Source: Cytophagales bacterium
GTDB taxonomy: Bacteria > Bacteroidota > Bacteroidia > Cytophagales > Cyclobacteriaceae
Assembly (NCBI GenBank): GCA_027317105.1
Contig: DAHVFH010000081.1
Location: 1-47,894 of the forward strand
Direction of reading: 5' to 3'
DNA: 47,894 nt
Made by a program: the position numbers and the translations under genes
Part shown: positions 8,516 through 17,343 of the stretch, one piece after another
How positions within the stretch are numbered: the stretch's first letter is position 1
How the letters are laid out: every line of letters starts with the position of its first letter
Notes under the pieces: model-generated
Database searches by the model: none
The model's input: only the letters and a program-made list of their open reading frames with translations
What the model was told of the DNA's origin: nothing

Positions 8516-9742
8516 TTAACATATTTTCAGTATTGGAACTGGGGTCACAAATTTACCACCCCATTCCCGGATATAATTTAACTGCACTACAATTTCTTCC
8601 TTGATGTTCCAGGGAAAAATAACAACATAATCCGGTTTTGCAATTCTAAGATCTTCCTCCTTGACCACGGGAATATGGCTCCCAGGCAGGTACTTGCCTT
8701 GCTTGTGAGGAGAAGCATCGACCACGAACCGAATAAGATCATTCCGAACGCCACAATAATTCAATAATGTGTTTCCTTTGGCCGCAGCACCGTAGGCCAC
8801 TACCCTTTTACTTTCCAGCCTCTTTTCGATTAGGAATTTTAGAAAATCGATCTTCACCCGGTTGGCTTTTTCCTGAAATCCACTATAATAGTTAAGTGTT
8901 TTCATTCCAGCTTTCTCCTCGGCATTCAACATACTTTGAACAGCGTACTCTACCGATTTTGACTTATCCTCCTGGTGGTGGGCAAATATTCTCAATGATC
9001 CTCCATGCGTTGGCAGTTCCTGCACATCGAACATTTCGAGTCCATGTGCTGCAAACATTTTGACCACCGTGGTAAAGGATAGGTAAGAAAAATGTTCGTG
9101 GTAAATGGTATCGAATTGGTTGTTTTTAACTAACTGAAAAAGATGAGGAAATTCCATGGTGATCACCCCCTGTGGCTTTAGCACTATTTTCATTCCCTCT
9201 ATAAAATCATTGATATCTGGAACGTGCGCCAATACATTGTTTCCCAGTAAGAGGTCAGCCTTACGGTTCGCTGACGCTAATTTTTTTGCCAACGCAACCC
9301 CAAAAAAATCGATAATGCTTTCGATCCCTTTTCCAAGTGCAACCATGGCTGTGTTCTCTGTAGGTTCTATCCCCAACACCGGAATTTTTTTTTCTTTAAA
9401 GTACTGGAGCAAATAGCCATCATTGGATGCTATCTCAATCACTTGAGAATGGGCATCGATACCAAATCTTTTGGTCATCTCTTCAGTATATCGTTTTGCA
9501 TGAGCTAGCCAACTTGTTGAGAAAGAAGAAAAGTACGCATAGCCTTTGCTGAATATCTCATCTGCTTTTTTATATTCATCAACCTGAACCAAGAAGCAAT
9601 TCTGACAAACGAGCAGGCGAAGTGGAAAATAAACCTCGGGCTCATTCAAGTCGGCCGTAGTTAGGTAAGCGTTGGAAGGCGGACTATTGGCGAGGTCAAT
9701 GAATTCATGGCTCAGTATCTGGTTACAAAATCTGCAATTCAT
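8516..9742 (-). CDS. TylC3/NovU-type sugar C-methyltransferase
   Basis: 408 residues with the three-part architecture of sugar C-methyltransferases. An N-terminal zinc-binding domain has Cys3, Cys6, Cys46 and Cys49. The SAM domain has VIEIASNDGYLLQYF at 101-115. A C-terminal Methyltransf_14 domain includes AYGAAAKGNTLLNY. The catalytic signature YHEHFSY is at 214-220. These enzymes methylate C-3 of a 4-keto-6-deoxy nucleotide sugar, giving a branched sugar. It sits directly after rfbF, rfbG and the epimerase, so a CDP-4-keto-6-deoxyhexose is the most likely substrate. Substrate and stereochemistry are inferred. Confidence 0.9.
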   Translation of the reverse strand: MNCRFCNQILSHEFIDLANSPPSNAYLTTADLNEPEVYFPLRLLVCQNCFLVQVDEYKKADEIFSKGYAYFSSFSTSWLAHAKRYTEEMTKRFGIDAHSQVIEIASNDGYLLQYFKEKKIPVLGIEPTENTAMVALGKGIESIIDFFGVALAKKLASANRKADLLLGNNVLAHVPDINDFIEGMKIVLKPQGVITMEFPHLFQLVKNNQFDTIYHEHFSYLSFTTVVKMFAAHGLEMFDVQELPTHGGSLRIFAHHQEDKSKSVEYAVQSMLNAEEKAGMKTLNYYSGFQEKANRVKIDFLKFLIEKRLESKRVVAYGAAAKGNTLLNYCGVRNDLIRFVVDASPHKQGKYLPGSHIPVVKEEDLRIAKPDYVVIFPWNIKEEIVVQLNYIREWGGKFVTPVPILKIC

Positions 9743-9750
9743 ATTATGAT

Positions 9751-10302
9751 CTAAAGTGGGTATCCTTCAAAGGTATCATCAATTAAGGGATAATTCATAT
9801 CTTTTTCCGAGACGACTTCAATAGATATTGGCCACTCAATATGGAAGGTGGGGTCATTGTACCTAACACCCCGATCTGCCATCGGATTGTAATACGAGGT
9901 GTGATGATAAAGTAATTCAGCACTATCCGACAAAGTTAAAAATCCATGAGCGCAACCTTCGGGCACATACATCATTCTTCTATTGTCGCTTGATAATTCT
10001 GCACCAAACCATTGCAGGTATGTTGAGGAATGCTGTCGAATATCTACTACTACATCAAAAACGCTGCCGGCAATGCAACGGATAAGCTTCACCTCCCCAT
10101 ATGGGGATACCTGAAAATGCATTCCGCGTAGGGTGCCTTTTTTTGGGTTGATGGAGTGATTGAATTGGACAAATTCTTTTGTATGACCAATTTGTTGAAA
10201 CTCATCTTTACAAAATGTTCGCATAAAGAAACCACGCTCATCTTGAAATGGATTTACATCGATAAGGTAAACATCAGCCAACAGGGTTGAATTGAAATTC
10301 AT
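9751..10302 (-). CDS. rfbC: RfbC/RmlC-family 4-keto-sugar 3,5-epimerase
   Basis: 183 residues from the ATG at 10302, which forms an ATGA overlap with the rfbG stop; a longer frame reaches 10371 but adds a non-family leader inside rfbG. Cupin features are clear: ERGFFMRTF, the catalytic His62 in LRGMHFQ, and the Tyr-containing LLYHHTSYYNP. Family members epimerise C-3 and/or C-5 of nucleotide-linked 4-keto-6-deoxy sugars. The dTDP-sugar genes rmlA, rmlB and rmlD are not here, while rfbF and rfbG are, so the substrate is probably CDP-linked rather than dTDP-linked. It lies 8 bases upstream of the C-methyltransferase. Confidence 0.88.
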   Translation of the reverse strand: MNFNSTLLADVYLIDVNPFQDERGFFMRTFCKDEFQQIGHTKEFVQFNHSINPKKGTLRGMHFQVSPYGEVKLIRCIAGSVFDVVVDIRQHSSTYLQWFGAELSSDNRRMMYVPEGCAHGFLTLSDSAELLYHHTSYYNPMADRGVRYNDPTFHIEWPISIEVVSEKDMNYPLIDDTFEGYPL

Positions 10303-11414
10303 GAAACTGCCCAGATACAATTTTGTTGTTGCGCCTTCAATATGTACTCGCTCAAATGCGCACCCGAACATACTTTGCCGCTCTTATAAAAATCCTTATA
10401 CCAACATGCTGTGTATTTCAAGGTTTCCTCTATGCCCCATACTGGGGTCCACTGCAATTCTGCCTGAGCCTTCGAAGTATCGAGTTTGAGAATATTTGCC
10501 TCGTGCATCGCTTCACTATCTTCTTGATATGACCACTGCATCTCTGGCCAATAGGTATGAATCCGATTTAATACTTCAGCCACCTTTAGTGTTTGTGAAC
10601 TACCTGGCCCAAAATTCCAGACGGTTGCAAATTCTTTTCGTCCTTCCAATAGCTTTTGCCCCAGCAGTAGATAGCCTGACAAGGGTTCTAGTACATGCTC
10701 CCAAGGCCTGATAGCCGAAGGGTTGCGTATTTCTGCCACCTTTCCTTCATCCATGGCACGAACTACGTCCGGAATGAGACGGTCTGCTGCCCAATCTCCA
10801 CCGCCAATAACGTTTCCTGTTCGAACGCTTGCCAAAAGTAACTGATGATTTATAGAATAGGAGCCTTGATTAAAAAATGAATCGCGGAATGATGAGGTTA
10901 AGATTTCGGAGCACGCTTTCGAAGAGCTATATAAATCAAATCCTCCTAACCTGTCATTTTCGCGGTAGGGCCATTGCCACTCTTTATTTTCGTATACCTT
11001 GTCGGAAGTTACATTGATGAAAGCCCTCACCGATTTTACCTTCCTTAGCGCTTGCATCACATTCAAAGTACCCATTACATTCGTTTCGTAAGTAAGTGCC
11101 GGGTTACGATAGGAGTCCCGCACCAGCGACTGGGCGGCTAGATGAAAAACGATGTCTGGTTGAGCTTTAACCAGAGCGTTTTCCATATCTGAATAATTAC
11201 GAACATCACCGGCATAGGTAGTTACTTGAAGTTGAAGCAGATCGTAATGCGATGGTATTGTTTTTTCAGGTAGTGAGTAACCCGAAACCTTAGCTCCAAG
11301 ATATGAAAGCCATAAGGACAACCAGGATCCTTTGAAGCCTGTATGCCCAGTAATGAAGACCCGTTTATCTTTGTAAACCGATTGGTAAAGATTTTCTACT
11401 ACCAGATTTTCCAT
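10299..11414 (-). CDS. rfbG: CDP-glucose 4,6-dehydratase
   Basis: 371 residues, an extended short-chain dehydrogenase. The NAD-binding motif is VFITGHTGFKGSWLSLWL near residue 18, the variant typical of RfbG. The catalytic YxxxK is in DLYSSSKACSE, with the Ser/Thr of FINVTSDKVYEN. It converts CDP-glucose to CDP-4-keto-6-deoxyglucose. It overlaps rfbF upstream by 16 bases and the epimerase downstream by 4 bases, so the three proteins are translationally coupled and act in one pathway. The 3-deoxygenation gene rfbH is absent, which argues against abequose, paratose or tyvelose as the product. Confidence 0.95.
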   Translation of the reverse strand: MENLVVENLYQSVYKDKRVFITGHTGFKGSWLSLWLSYLGAKVSGYSLPEKTIPSHYDLLQLQVTTYAGDVRNYSDMENALVKAQPDIVFHLAAQSLVRDSYRNPALTYETNVMGTLNVMQALRKVKSVRAFINVTSDKVYENKEWQWPYRENDRLGGFDLYSSSKACSEILTSSFRDSFFNQGSYSINHQLLLASVRTGNVIGGGDWAADRLIPDVVRAMDEGKVAEIRNPSAIRPWEHVLEPLSGYLLLGQKLLEGRKEFATVWNFGPGSSQTLKVAEVLNRIHTYWPEMQWSYQEDSEAMHEANILKLDTSKAQAELQWTPVWGIEETLKYTACWYKDFYKSGKVCSGAHLSEYILKAQQQNCIWAVS

Positions 11415-12175
11415 TTGGCATTTTTAGATTCCCATAGTCTCTCCAATTCAATTTTGTCTCGCATGGCGTCCATACAGGCCCAGAAGCCCTCGTGTCGATA
11501 GGCCTGCAACTGTCCGTCTTTGGTAAGGTTTAGCAATGGCTCTTCTTCCCACATGATGTCATCGGCATTGTCTGTCAAATAATCGAAGACGGAAGGTTTG
11601 AGGACAAAAAATCCAGCATTGATCCACTGACCATCATCTTTAGGTTTTTCACGGAAACGTACAACAGCTCCATCAGCATTCAATTCAAGACCTCCGAATT
11701 TTCCACCTGGCTGTATAGCGGTGAGCGTAGCAATTTTTGAATGACTTTTATGGAAAGTAAGTAATTGATGAAGGTCAACGTTAGAAACCCCATCGCCATA
11801 GGTTAACATGAAGTCCTCATTGCCTACATATTTTTGGATCCTCTTCAACCTACCCGCTGTTTTCGTATTTAATCCCGTATCGATGAGGGTAACTTTAAAG
11901 GATTCTGCATTAGAATAATGCACATCTACCTTATTTTTATTCAGTTCTATAGTCACATCAGAATTATACATAAAGTAATTCATAAAGTATTCCTTAATTA
12001 CGTAACCTTTATATCCTAAACAGATAATAAAATCATTATATCCATAATGTTCGTAGATTTTCATGATATGCCAAAGGATAGGCTTACCTCCGATTTCAAT
12101 CATTGGTTTGGGCTTCAAATGGGACTCCTCTGAAATACGACTGCCAAGCCCGCCCGCCAATATTACTACCTTCAT
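11399..12175 (-). CDS. rfbF: glucose-1-phosphate cytidylyltransferase
   Basis: 258 residues, the normal length of RfbF. The nucleotidyltransferase signature VVILAGGLGSRISEES starts at residue 3, followed by the sugar-phosphate-binding KPKPMIEIGGKPILWHIM and the metal-binding LTYGDGVSNVD. It makes CDP-glucose from CTP and glucose-1-phosphate, the first step of the CDP-sugar branch. The 3' end overlaps rfbG by 16 bases. The start lies 7 bases after the Wzt stop. Confidence 0.95.
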   Translation of the reverse strand: MKVVILAGGLGSRISEESHLKPKPMIEIGGKPILWHIMKIYEHYGYNDFIICLGYKGYVIKEYFMNYFMYNSDVTIELNKNKVDVHYSNAESFKVTLIDTGLNTKTAGRLKRIQKYVGNEDFMLTYGDGVSNVDLHQLLTFHKSHSKIATLTAIQPGGKFGGLELNADGAVVRFREKPKDDGQWINAGFFVLKPSVFDYLTDNADDIMWEEEPLLNLTKDGQLQAYRHEGFWACMDAMRDKIELERLWESKNAKWKIW

Positions 12176-12182
12176 GATTGAT

Positions 12183-13442
12183 TCAGTTTTTTAGTTCAGT
12201 TTGCCATTTCAGCGAAGGCCTTACAACCCCTGGAAATGGTTGATTATAATCACTCTCTCTGAGGCTCAAATTTTCGATGGCATTAAACATCAAGGCTTCT
12301 ACTTCAAAAAAATGGACTTTTAAAGGCGAAATAGTTGATAAGGCCAAGCCAACAATGTATGTGTTTTCATTCAATAAATTAGGCGGTATCCACATAATAG
12401 ATTTAAACCGACCCGTGCGCGAAAATATATCAATATTATTTTCTCCACTCACAAAAGCCGTTTCACCACGGTTGGTAAAAATATGAATGTTTGGGATTGG
12501 CTTAAAGCCGGGTTTGAGAATCTCGTAATCAAACTCAATCCCAATGGGCTGATGGATATAAATAGTTTCTATCTTTTTATGATCTTTATTAATGATTCGT
12601 GCAGCATGCAATACAGCCACCTCATCACCTGGCATTCGGCTAGTCCACTGTCTCTCCGTCCCGTAAAGGCTTTCGCTGCTCAGGTAATCATTGATTATCG
12701 CATCTGTTTTTCCAATCGATTTAATTCTTCCGCCGCTAAGGTAAATACATGTTTGGCAAAGGGAATTCACAGCCGTCATGTTGTGGCTAACAAATATTAC
12801 TGTTCTGCCATGGCTGGCAACATCTTTCATTTTACCTAAACACTTTTTTTGAAACTCTACATCACCTACAGAAAGAACTTCATCTACTATGAGGATCTCC
12901 GGCTCCAAATGGGCAGCCACTGCAAAAGCAAGGCGTACATACATGCCACTGCTATATCGCTTTACGGGCGTATCCAGAAATTTTTCGGTTTCAGCAAAAG
13001 CTACGATCTCATCAAATTTTCCTCTTATTTCTGCCCGGCTCATGCCGAGGATAGCTCCGTTCAGAAAGATGTTTTCCCTGCCTGTCAATTCAGGATGGAA
13101 TCCTGTGCCCACTTCCAGCAAACTGGCAACTCTACCCTTTATGCGGACGCTTCCACTGGTGGGTTCCGTGATCTGACTCAATATTTTAAGGAGCGTACTT
13201 TTTCCCGCTCCATTTCTTCCGATAATCCCGACCCTGTTGCTTTGTTCAACCGAAAAACTTACATCTTGCAGTGCCCAAAACTCCTCTTGCTGGGAAAATG
13301 GCTCCACCTTCTTTTTACCTAGCCTTTTTATCTTTTCAGTGATCACCTCACGCAGAGATGTATACCGCCCACCCGAATTTGCTTCATGCCGAATGATAAA
13401 ATTTTTCGAAAGATTTTCGACTTTAATAATCGGTTGAGGCAT
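12183..13442 (-). CDS. wzt: polysaccharide ABC exporter ATPase with C-terminal domain (Wzt-like)
   Basis: 419 residues. The nucleotide-binding domain spans about 1-245: Walker A GIIGRNGAGKST, signature YSSGMYVRLAFAVA, Walker B ILIVDEVLSVGD and the switch His in VSHNM. A further 170 residues form a separate C-terminal domain. In O-antigen exporters such as E. coli O9a, this region binds the chemically capped non-reducing end of the finished chain before export. Simple KpsT-type ATPases lack it. The permease Wzm lies 2 bases upstream. Whether this C-terminal domain binds a methylated chain end is an inference supported by the methyltransferases in the locus. Confidence 0.93.
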   Translation of the reverse strand: MPQPIIKVENLSKNFIIRHEANSGGRYTSLREVITEKIKRLGKKKVEPFSQQEEFWALQDVSFSVEQSNRVGIIGRNGAGKSTLLKILSQITEPTSGSVRIKGRVASLLEVGTGFHPELTGRENIFLNGAILGMSRAEIRGKFDEIVAFAETEKFLDTPVKRYSSGMYVRLAFAVAAHLEPEILIVDEVLSVGDVEFQKKCLGKMKDVASHGRTVIFVSHNMTAVNSLCQTCIYLSGGRIKSIGKTDAIINDYLSSESLYGTERQWTSRMPGDEVAVLHAARIINKDHKKIETIYIHQPIGIEFDYEILKPGFKPIPNIHIFTNRGETAFVSGENNIDIFSRTGRFKSIMWIPPNLLNENTYIVGLALSTISPLKVHFFEVEALMFNAIENLSLRESDYNQPFPGVVRPSLKWQTELKN

Positions 13443-13444
13443 AC

Positions 13445-14278
13445 TTATATATTGTCAGCAAAGGATTTCTCGGTCCTCCTAAAATAATGAACACCAATAA
13501 TTAAAAACAAGATCGTAACCCCGACCGAAATGAGCAAAGTATTCCATTCCAAATGCACTTCTCCCAGGATGCACCAACGAAACCCGTCAATCACACTGAC
13601 CATTGGATTACAGGCATAAAGAAACTTCCACTGCTCGGGTACTATTGAACTGCTGAATCCGACCGGAGAAATGTATAAGCCAAATTGAACAATAAACGGT
13701 ATTATGTACCGAAAGTCACGATACTTTACATTGAGAGCGGTCAGGAATAAACTTACCCCAAAAGAAGCGCCAAAGGCCAGCAACAAAAAAAGGGGTAAAA
13801 AAACAATATGCCAGGATGGCACAAATTGATAGCCGATCATCATCAAAACAAGCAATCCGAATGAAATCGAAAAATCAACAAAACTTGTAATCACAGCACT
13901 TGCCGGTATGATCATGCGTGGAAAATACACTTTGGTAATCAGGTTGGTATTGCCAAGCAGACTATTACTTGCCTCCGACAGACTACTTGAAAAAAACTGC
14001 CAGGGCAACAAACCTGCAAAAACCATCAGTGCATAAGGCGCGGTGCCTTCGGAGGGCAACTTTGCCACTTTGCCAAATACAAAAGTAAAGACAACCATGG
14101 TGAGCGTGGGGCGGATGATCGCCCAAGCCGCCCCGATAACGGTTTGCTTATACCGCACTTTGATATCGCGCCAGGAAAGAATATAGAAGAGTTCTCTGAA
14201 TCGCCAAAGGTCTTTCCAGTAGTTTTTTTCAGATCGCCCCGGGGCAATTACGATGTCCCAATCCCTGAATTCATTCAT
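13445..14278 (-). CDS. wzm: polysaccharide ABC-2 type permease (Wzm-like)
   Basis: 277 residues with about six membrane spans and the ABC2_membrane pattern. The N-terminal amphipathic region includes FRELFYILSWRDIKVRYKQT, characteristic of O-antigen and teichoic-acid permeases. ALMVFAGLLPWQFFSSSLSEASNSL and VISPVGFSSSIVPEQWKFL-like segments line the channel half (in this protein, YISPVGFSSSIVPEQW). With Wzt it should move the lipid-linked polysaccharide across the inner membrane. It starts 19 bases after the GT4 gene's stop. Topology is predicted from hydrophobicity only. Confidence 0.93.
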   Translation of the reverse strand: MNEFRDWDIVIAPGRSEKNYWKDLWRFRELFYILSWRDIKVRYKQTVIGAAWAIIRPTLTMVVFTFVFGKVAKLPSEGTAPYALMVFAGLLPWQFFSSSLSEASNSLLGNTNLITKVYFPRMIIPASAVITSFVDFSISFGLLVLMMIGYQFVPSWHIVFLPLFLLLAFGASFGVSLFLTALNVKYRDFRYIIPFIVQFGLYISPVGFSSSIVPEQWKFLYACNPMVSVIDGFRWCILGEVHLEWNTLLISVGVTILFLIIGVHYFRRTEKSFADNI

Positions 14279-14297
14279 TTGGCAAAGATATTAATAT

Positions 14298-15461
14298 TCA
14301 ATTTGTACACGCTACTAAATCTTTAAGTGATTTAGAAATGGTATCGAATGAGAAGGTGCTCAACGGGTGAGGATCCTTATAAACTGGAAGCTGGAATGCC
14401 ATTTTAATTTTCATGGCAAGCTCTTCTGGATTTCCCTCTTCAACTAAGTATCCATTTTGGCCTTCCACCACAAGGTCAGAAGAGCAGCCAGTCGTTTTTG
14501 TTACCACTACAGGCAAACTAAAATTCAAAGCTTCGTTAACGGACAACCCCCACGTTTCGCCTTTTCCGGAACACATCACAAATACATCTGCGCTCGAATA
14601 GTACTTTCCTATTTCAGATTGATTTATAAAACCCGTTAGAAAAATATTTTGCAACTGGTGCGTTCGTATAAAGTCCTCCATGGCAACTCGAAGTTTGCCC
14701 TCACCTACCATGACCAAATAAAGGTTTTGATCCTTTAACAAGGCAAAGGCTTTTAGCAGATCGAGCGGGTTTTTTTTGGCTATGTACTTGGCGGTGTATA
14801 AAATAATTTTTGCCTCCAGAGGCAATCCCAATTCCTTTCGAAGGGTTAATTTAATTGGTTGCAACTTCAAAGCTTCGCTTCGAAATCGTTGATTGTCTAC
14901 CGCATACGGAACAAAAATCAAATCCCTTTTCTGAACTCCGTAGAACTCATAAAAAGCCATATTTTCTTTTCCTATATATAGAAAGCGATGAACAAATCGA
15001 AAGAGAAACCCGCGGAAGATCACTTGTTTCAACCACAGGACGTACCTCCTTTTTTCAATTTCCTGATTTAGCGGAGACTCGCCCCGTAGGCAAACACAAT
15101 GGCCCCAAAATCGAGCCAAGAGAATTACAAGTGCGTGCGTGAGGTAGGCCCATCCGTGAACGATAATTATACTCTTGGGTTCCTTTCTCAATGCCAATAT
15201 CAGGCTGGGATTTACCAACCCGAAAAATCCATTGTAGATAGAGGGCTTCCAGGAGGTATTCTTGAAAAAACGAAATGCATATCCTTTTAGAATAGGGATA
15301 TCCCAGCTCACCTGGGTATCAAAATCCCGATCACGATGACCCTGCACATTTTCGTCCGAACAATACCAGCAGGAAACCGGTAACCCCTGCTCCGTTAAAT
15401 ATTGATAAAGTGGAGCAAAATATTGAATTGGATGAGAATTAATAAAAATTATTTGCTTCAA
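14298..15461 (-). CDS. GT4-family glycosyltransferase
   Basis: 387 residues beginning at a TTG codon; no ATG lies in frame upstream, and the TTG places the first beta strand (IIFINSHPIQYFAPLYQYL) right at the N-terminus, as in related proteins. The second GT-B domain contains ILYTAKYIAKKNPLDLLKAF and the nucleotide-sugar motif DVFVMCSGKGETWGLSVNEAL. Glutamates in that last motif bind the donor in GT4 retaining enzymes. It likely adds an internal sugar to the polysaccharide, specificity unknown. It begins 38 bases after the asparagine-synthase gene. Confidence 0.88.
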   Translation of the reverse strand: MKQIIFINSHPIQYFAPLYQYLTEQGLPVSCWYCSDENVQGHRDRDFDTQVSWDIPILKGYAFRFFKNTSWKPSIYNGFFGLVNPSLILALRKEPKSIIIVHGWAYLTHALVILLARFWGHCVCLRGESPLNQEIEKRRYVLWLKQVIFRGFLFRFVHRFLYIGKENMAFYEFYGVQKRDLIFVPYAVDNQRFRSEALKLQPIKLTLRKELGLPLEAKIILYTAKYIAKKNPLDLLKAFALLKDQNLYLVMVGEGKLRVAMEDFIRTHQLQNIFLTGFINQSEIGKYYSSADVFVMCSGKGETWGLSVNEALNFSLPVVVTKTTGCSSDLVVEGQNGYLVEEGNPEELAMKIKMAFQLPVYKDPHPLSTFSFDTISKSLKDLVACTN

Positions 15462-15499
15462 AACTTTGAATTCATGATTCGAAAATAAGATTCAACACG

Positions 15500-17281
15500 T
15501 CACTGATGGAATTGTTGTAAAATAGCAAGACTCCAGCTCTTGCTCCAGTGTTTGCGACCTTTATAAAATTGACTAAGAATGCTCTTTGATACAGGATTTA
15601 AATCAACCAATTCGGTCAACTTTTCTGGATTACCTTTTAGCCAGACCTGAAAAGGAAAAGTAAACCCAACCTTTTTACGTGTCCTTATTGCACTGGGCAG
15701 TACTTGGGCAAAGGGCGCAGTCAATAAATGTTTGTGACTCATATCCTTGAATTTTTTTTCAGAGGCTATTGAGTTAATCAATTGCAATAATTTGATATCC
15801 AAGAAAGGTACCCTAACTTCCAACCCATGCCACATACTCATACAATCGGTATCCTTTAAAAGTTGATTCGTCATGTAAATTTTAGATTCTAACGCTACTA
15901 TATATTCATGGAGGTCACTTTTTTTCTCTACTTCAATCTTTATTCCTTTTAATGTGCGCCAAACCTGCTCCTCAGAAATGTCCAGCAATTTGGCGATGGT
16001 ATCTGGTGTATGAATCCCCCGCAGAAAAAGATAATCGCCAATAGGCCCTGGCATTTCCAAATAGATAAGTCTTCGATACGCATGCCTTAAAAACCCTATA
16101 ACGTTGGAAAGTGAACGTTTGAAGGGAAGCGCTCGTAATCTATAAATCCATTTTGCCCTGCCGAAAGAAGCATATCCGCCAAAAATCTCATCCGCCCCCA
16201 GACCCGAAAGCACGGTTTTCAATCCATTCTCGTGCGCACACTTAGCGATAAAATAGGAGTTCACTCCGTCTATGGTGGGTTGATCCATCGCTTTTAAGAT
16301 ATCTGGAAGCGCATCCCAAAACATTTGTGCACTTACGCGGTAAGAAGTGTGGTTAACATTTTTGGTCCTTTCAAGAACCATCCTTTGAAAAAAAGATTCA
16401 TCAAAAGTTGCCTCGTCAAAATTGATGGAAAGGGTGTGGATGCCATCCTTATATTCATCGGCTAATAAGGTAATAAGACTGGAGTCAATCCCTCCACTAA
16501 GGAATACCCCTAACGGTGCATCGGAAATAAGATTCTTTTTTATGGCATTGCGAATAGCATACTCAACATCATTCAATTCGTTGTTAGAGTTTGGTAAAGC
16601 ACTACTTGGAGGTGTTTGGATGTATTCAGAAATCGTATAAGAGAAATCAGAAAGATTTAATTCCAAAAAGTTGCCTGGGTTCAACCGATAAACATTTTTC
16701 AACGTAGTATAGGGTCGGGGAATTGAGCCGAAAGCAAGAAAAAGAATCTTCCAATCCTGGTTTTCTTGCCAATCGCTATTAAATTCTTTAAAAACCCTAA
16801 CTTCTGAACCAAAAACCAGCTGATCATTGGCTAAATAATAGTATAATGGTTTAACACCAACATGATCGCGCACTAGCAGTAACTTTTGCCTTGCTTTGTC
16901 ATAGAGGGCAAAGGCAAAAATTCCCTCGAATCGATCAAAGGCATTTGTTCCCCATTCACTGTAGGCGTGCAAAATCACTTCGGTGTCGGTCTGTGTCTTA
17001 AAAATACGACCATTCACTTCCAATTCCATCTTTAGAGCTTGGTAATTATAGACCTCGCCATTAAAAGAAATAATCAAATCATGATCCAAATACATGGGCT
17101 GATGACCGGAGGAAGATAAGTCGATAATTGACAACCGCCTGTGCCCCAAGGCTACGTGATCATCCACAAAGGTCCCGGCATCATCAGGTCCACCATGGGC
17201 TACAATTTTAACCATGGCCTGAAGTCTTTCATCAGGCTGATTTAATTTATTTAAGGAAGCAAACCCAACAATTCGGCACAT
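15500..17281 (-). CDS. asnB: asparagine synthase (glutamine-hydrolysing) family amidotransferase
   Basis: 593 residues with the two AsnB domains. The glutaminase domain starts with nucleophile Cys2 (MCRIVGFAS, where the common form is MCGI) and has HGGPDDAG where most members have HRGPDD, then SFNGEVYNY. The synthetase domain has the PP-loop FLSGGIDSSL near 261-267 and SGLGADEIFGGY. AsnB-like genes are frequent in O-antigen and EPS loci, where some amidate sugar acids or amino-acid substituents, so this may not make free asparagine. It is separated from fcl by 62 bases. The acceptor is undetermined. Confidence 0.88.
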   Translation of the reverse strand: MCRIVGFASLNKLNQPDERLQAMVKIVAHGGPDDAGTFVDDHVALGHRRLSIIDLSSSGHQPMYLDHDLIISFNGEVYNYQALKMELEVNGRIFKTQTDTEVILHAYSEWGTNAFDRFEGIFAFALYDKARQKLLLVRDHVGVKPLYYYLANDQLVFGSEVRVFKEFNSDWQENQDWKILFLAFGSIPRPYTTLKNVYRLNPGNFLELNLSDFSYTISEYIQTPPSSALPNSNNELNDVEYAIRNAIKKNLISDAPLGVFLSGGIDSSLITLLADEYKDGIHTLSINFDEATFDESFFQRMVLERTKNVNHTSYRVSAQMFWDALPDILKAMDQPTIDGVNSYFIAKCAHENGLKTVLSGLGADEIFGGYASFGRAKWIYRLRALPFKRSLSNVIGFLRHAYRRLIYLEMPGPIGDYLFLRGIHTPDTIAKLLDISEEQVWRTLKGIKIEVEKKSDLHEYIVALESKIYMTNQLLKDTDCMSMWHGLEVRVPFLDIKLLQLINSIASEKKFKDMSHKHLLTAPFAQVLPSAIRTRKKVGFTFPFQVWLKGNPEKLTELVDLNPVSKSILSQFYKGRKHWSKSWSLAILQQFHQ

Positions 17282-17343
17282 GTACCATTAAGGCAAAAAA
17301 GTGCCTCAGCTCTTTTATTTTTTATTCTAAAAAGACTATAAAA

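Noticed and set aside
10303..10371. N-terminal extension of the RfbC-like epimerase
   Set aside because: The 23 extra residues lie inside rfbG and precede the usual family start; the ATG at 10302 gives a standard ATGA junction and normal length.
11399..12175. Alternative reading of the nucleotidyltransferase as RmlA (dTDP-glucose synthesis)
   Set aside because: The motif set, the length of 258 residues and the overlap with a CDP-glucose 4,6-dehydratase fit RfbF rather than the longer RmlA; rmlB and rmlD are absent.
12849..13322. 157-codon plus-strand frame opposite wzt
   Set aside because: It lies entirely within the conserved ATPase domain of wzt on the other strand and has no motif of its own.
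17289..17308. Stem-loop just upstream of the asparagine-synthase start
   Set aside because: A seven-pair stem with one G-U pair forms on the minus strand, but no U-tract follows in that direction and no attenuation leader is visible, so neither terminator nor riboswitch is supported.
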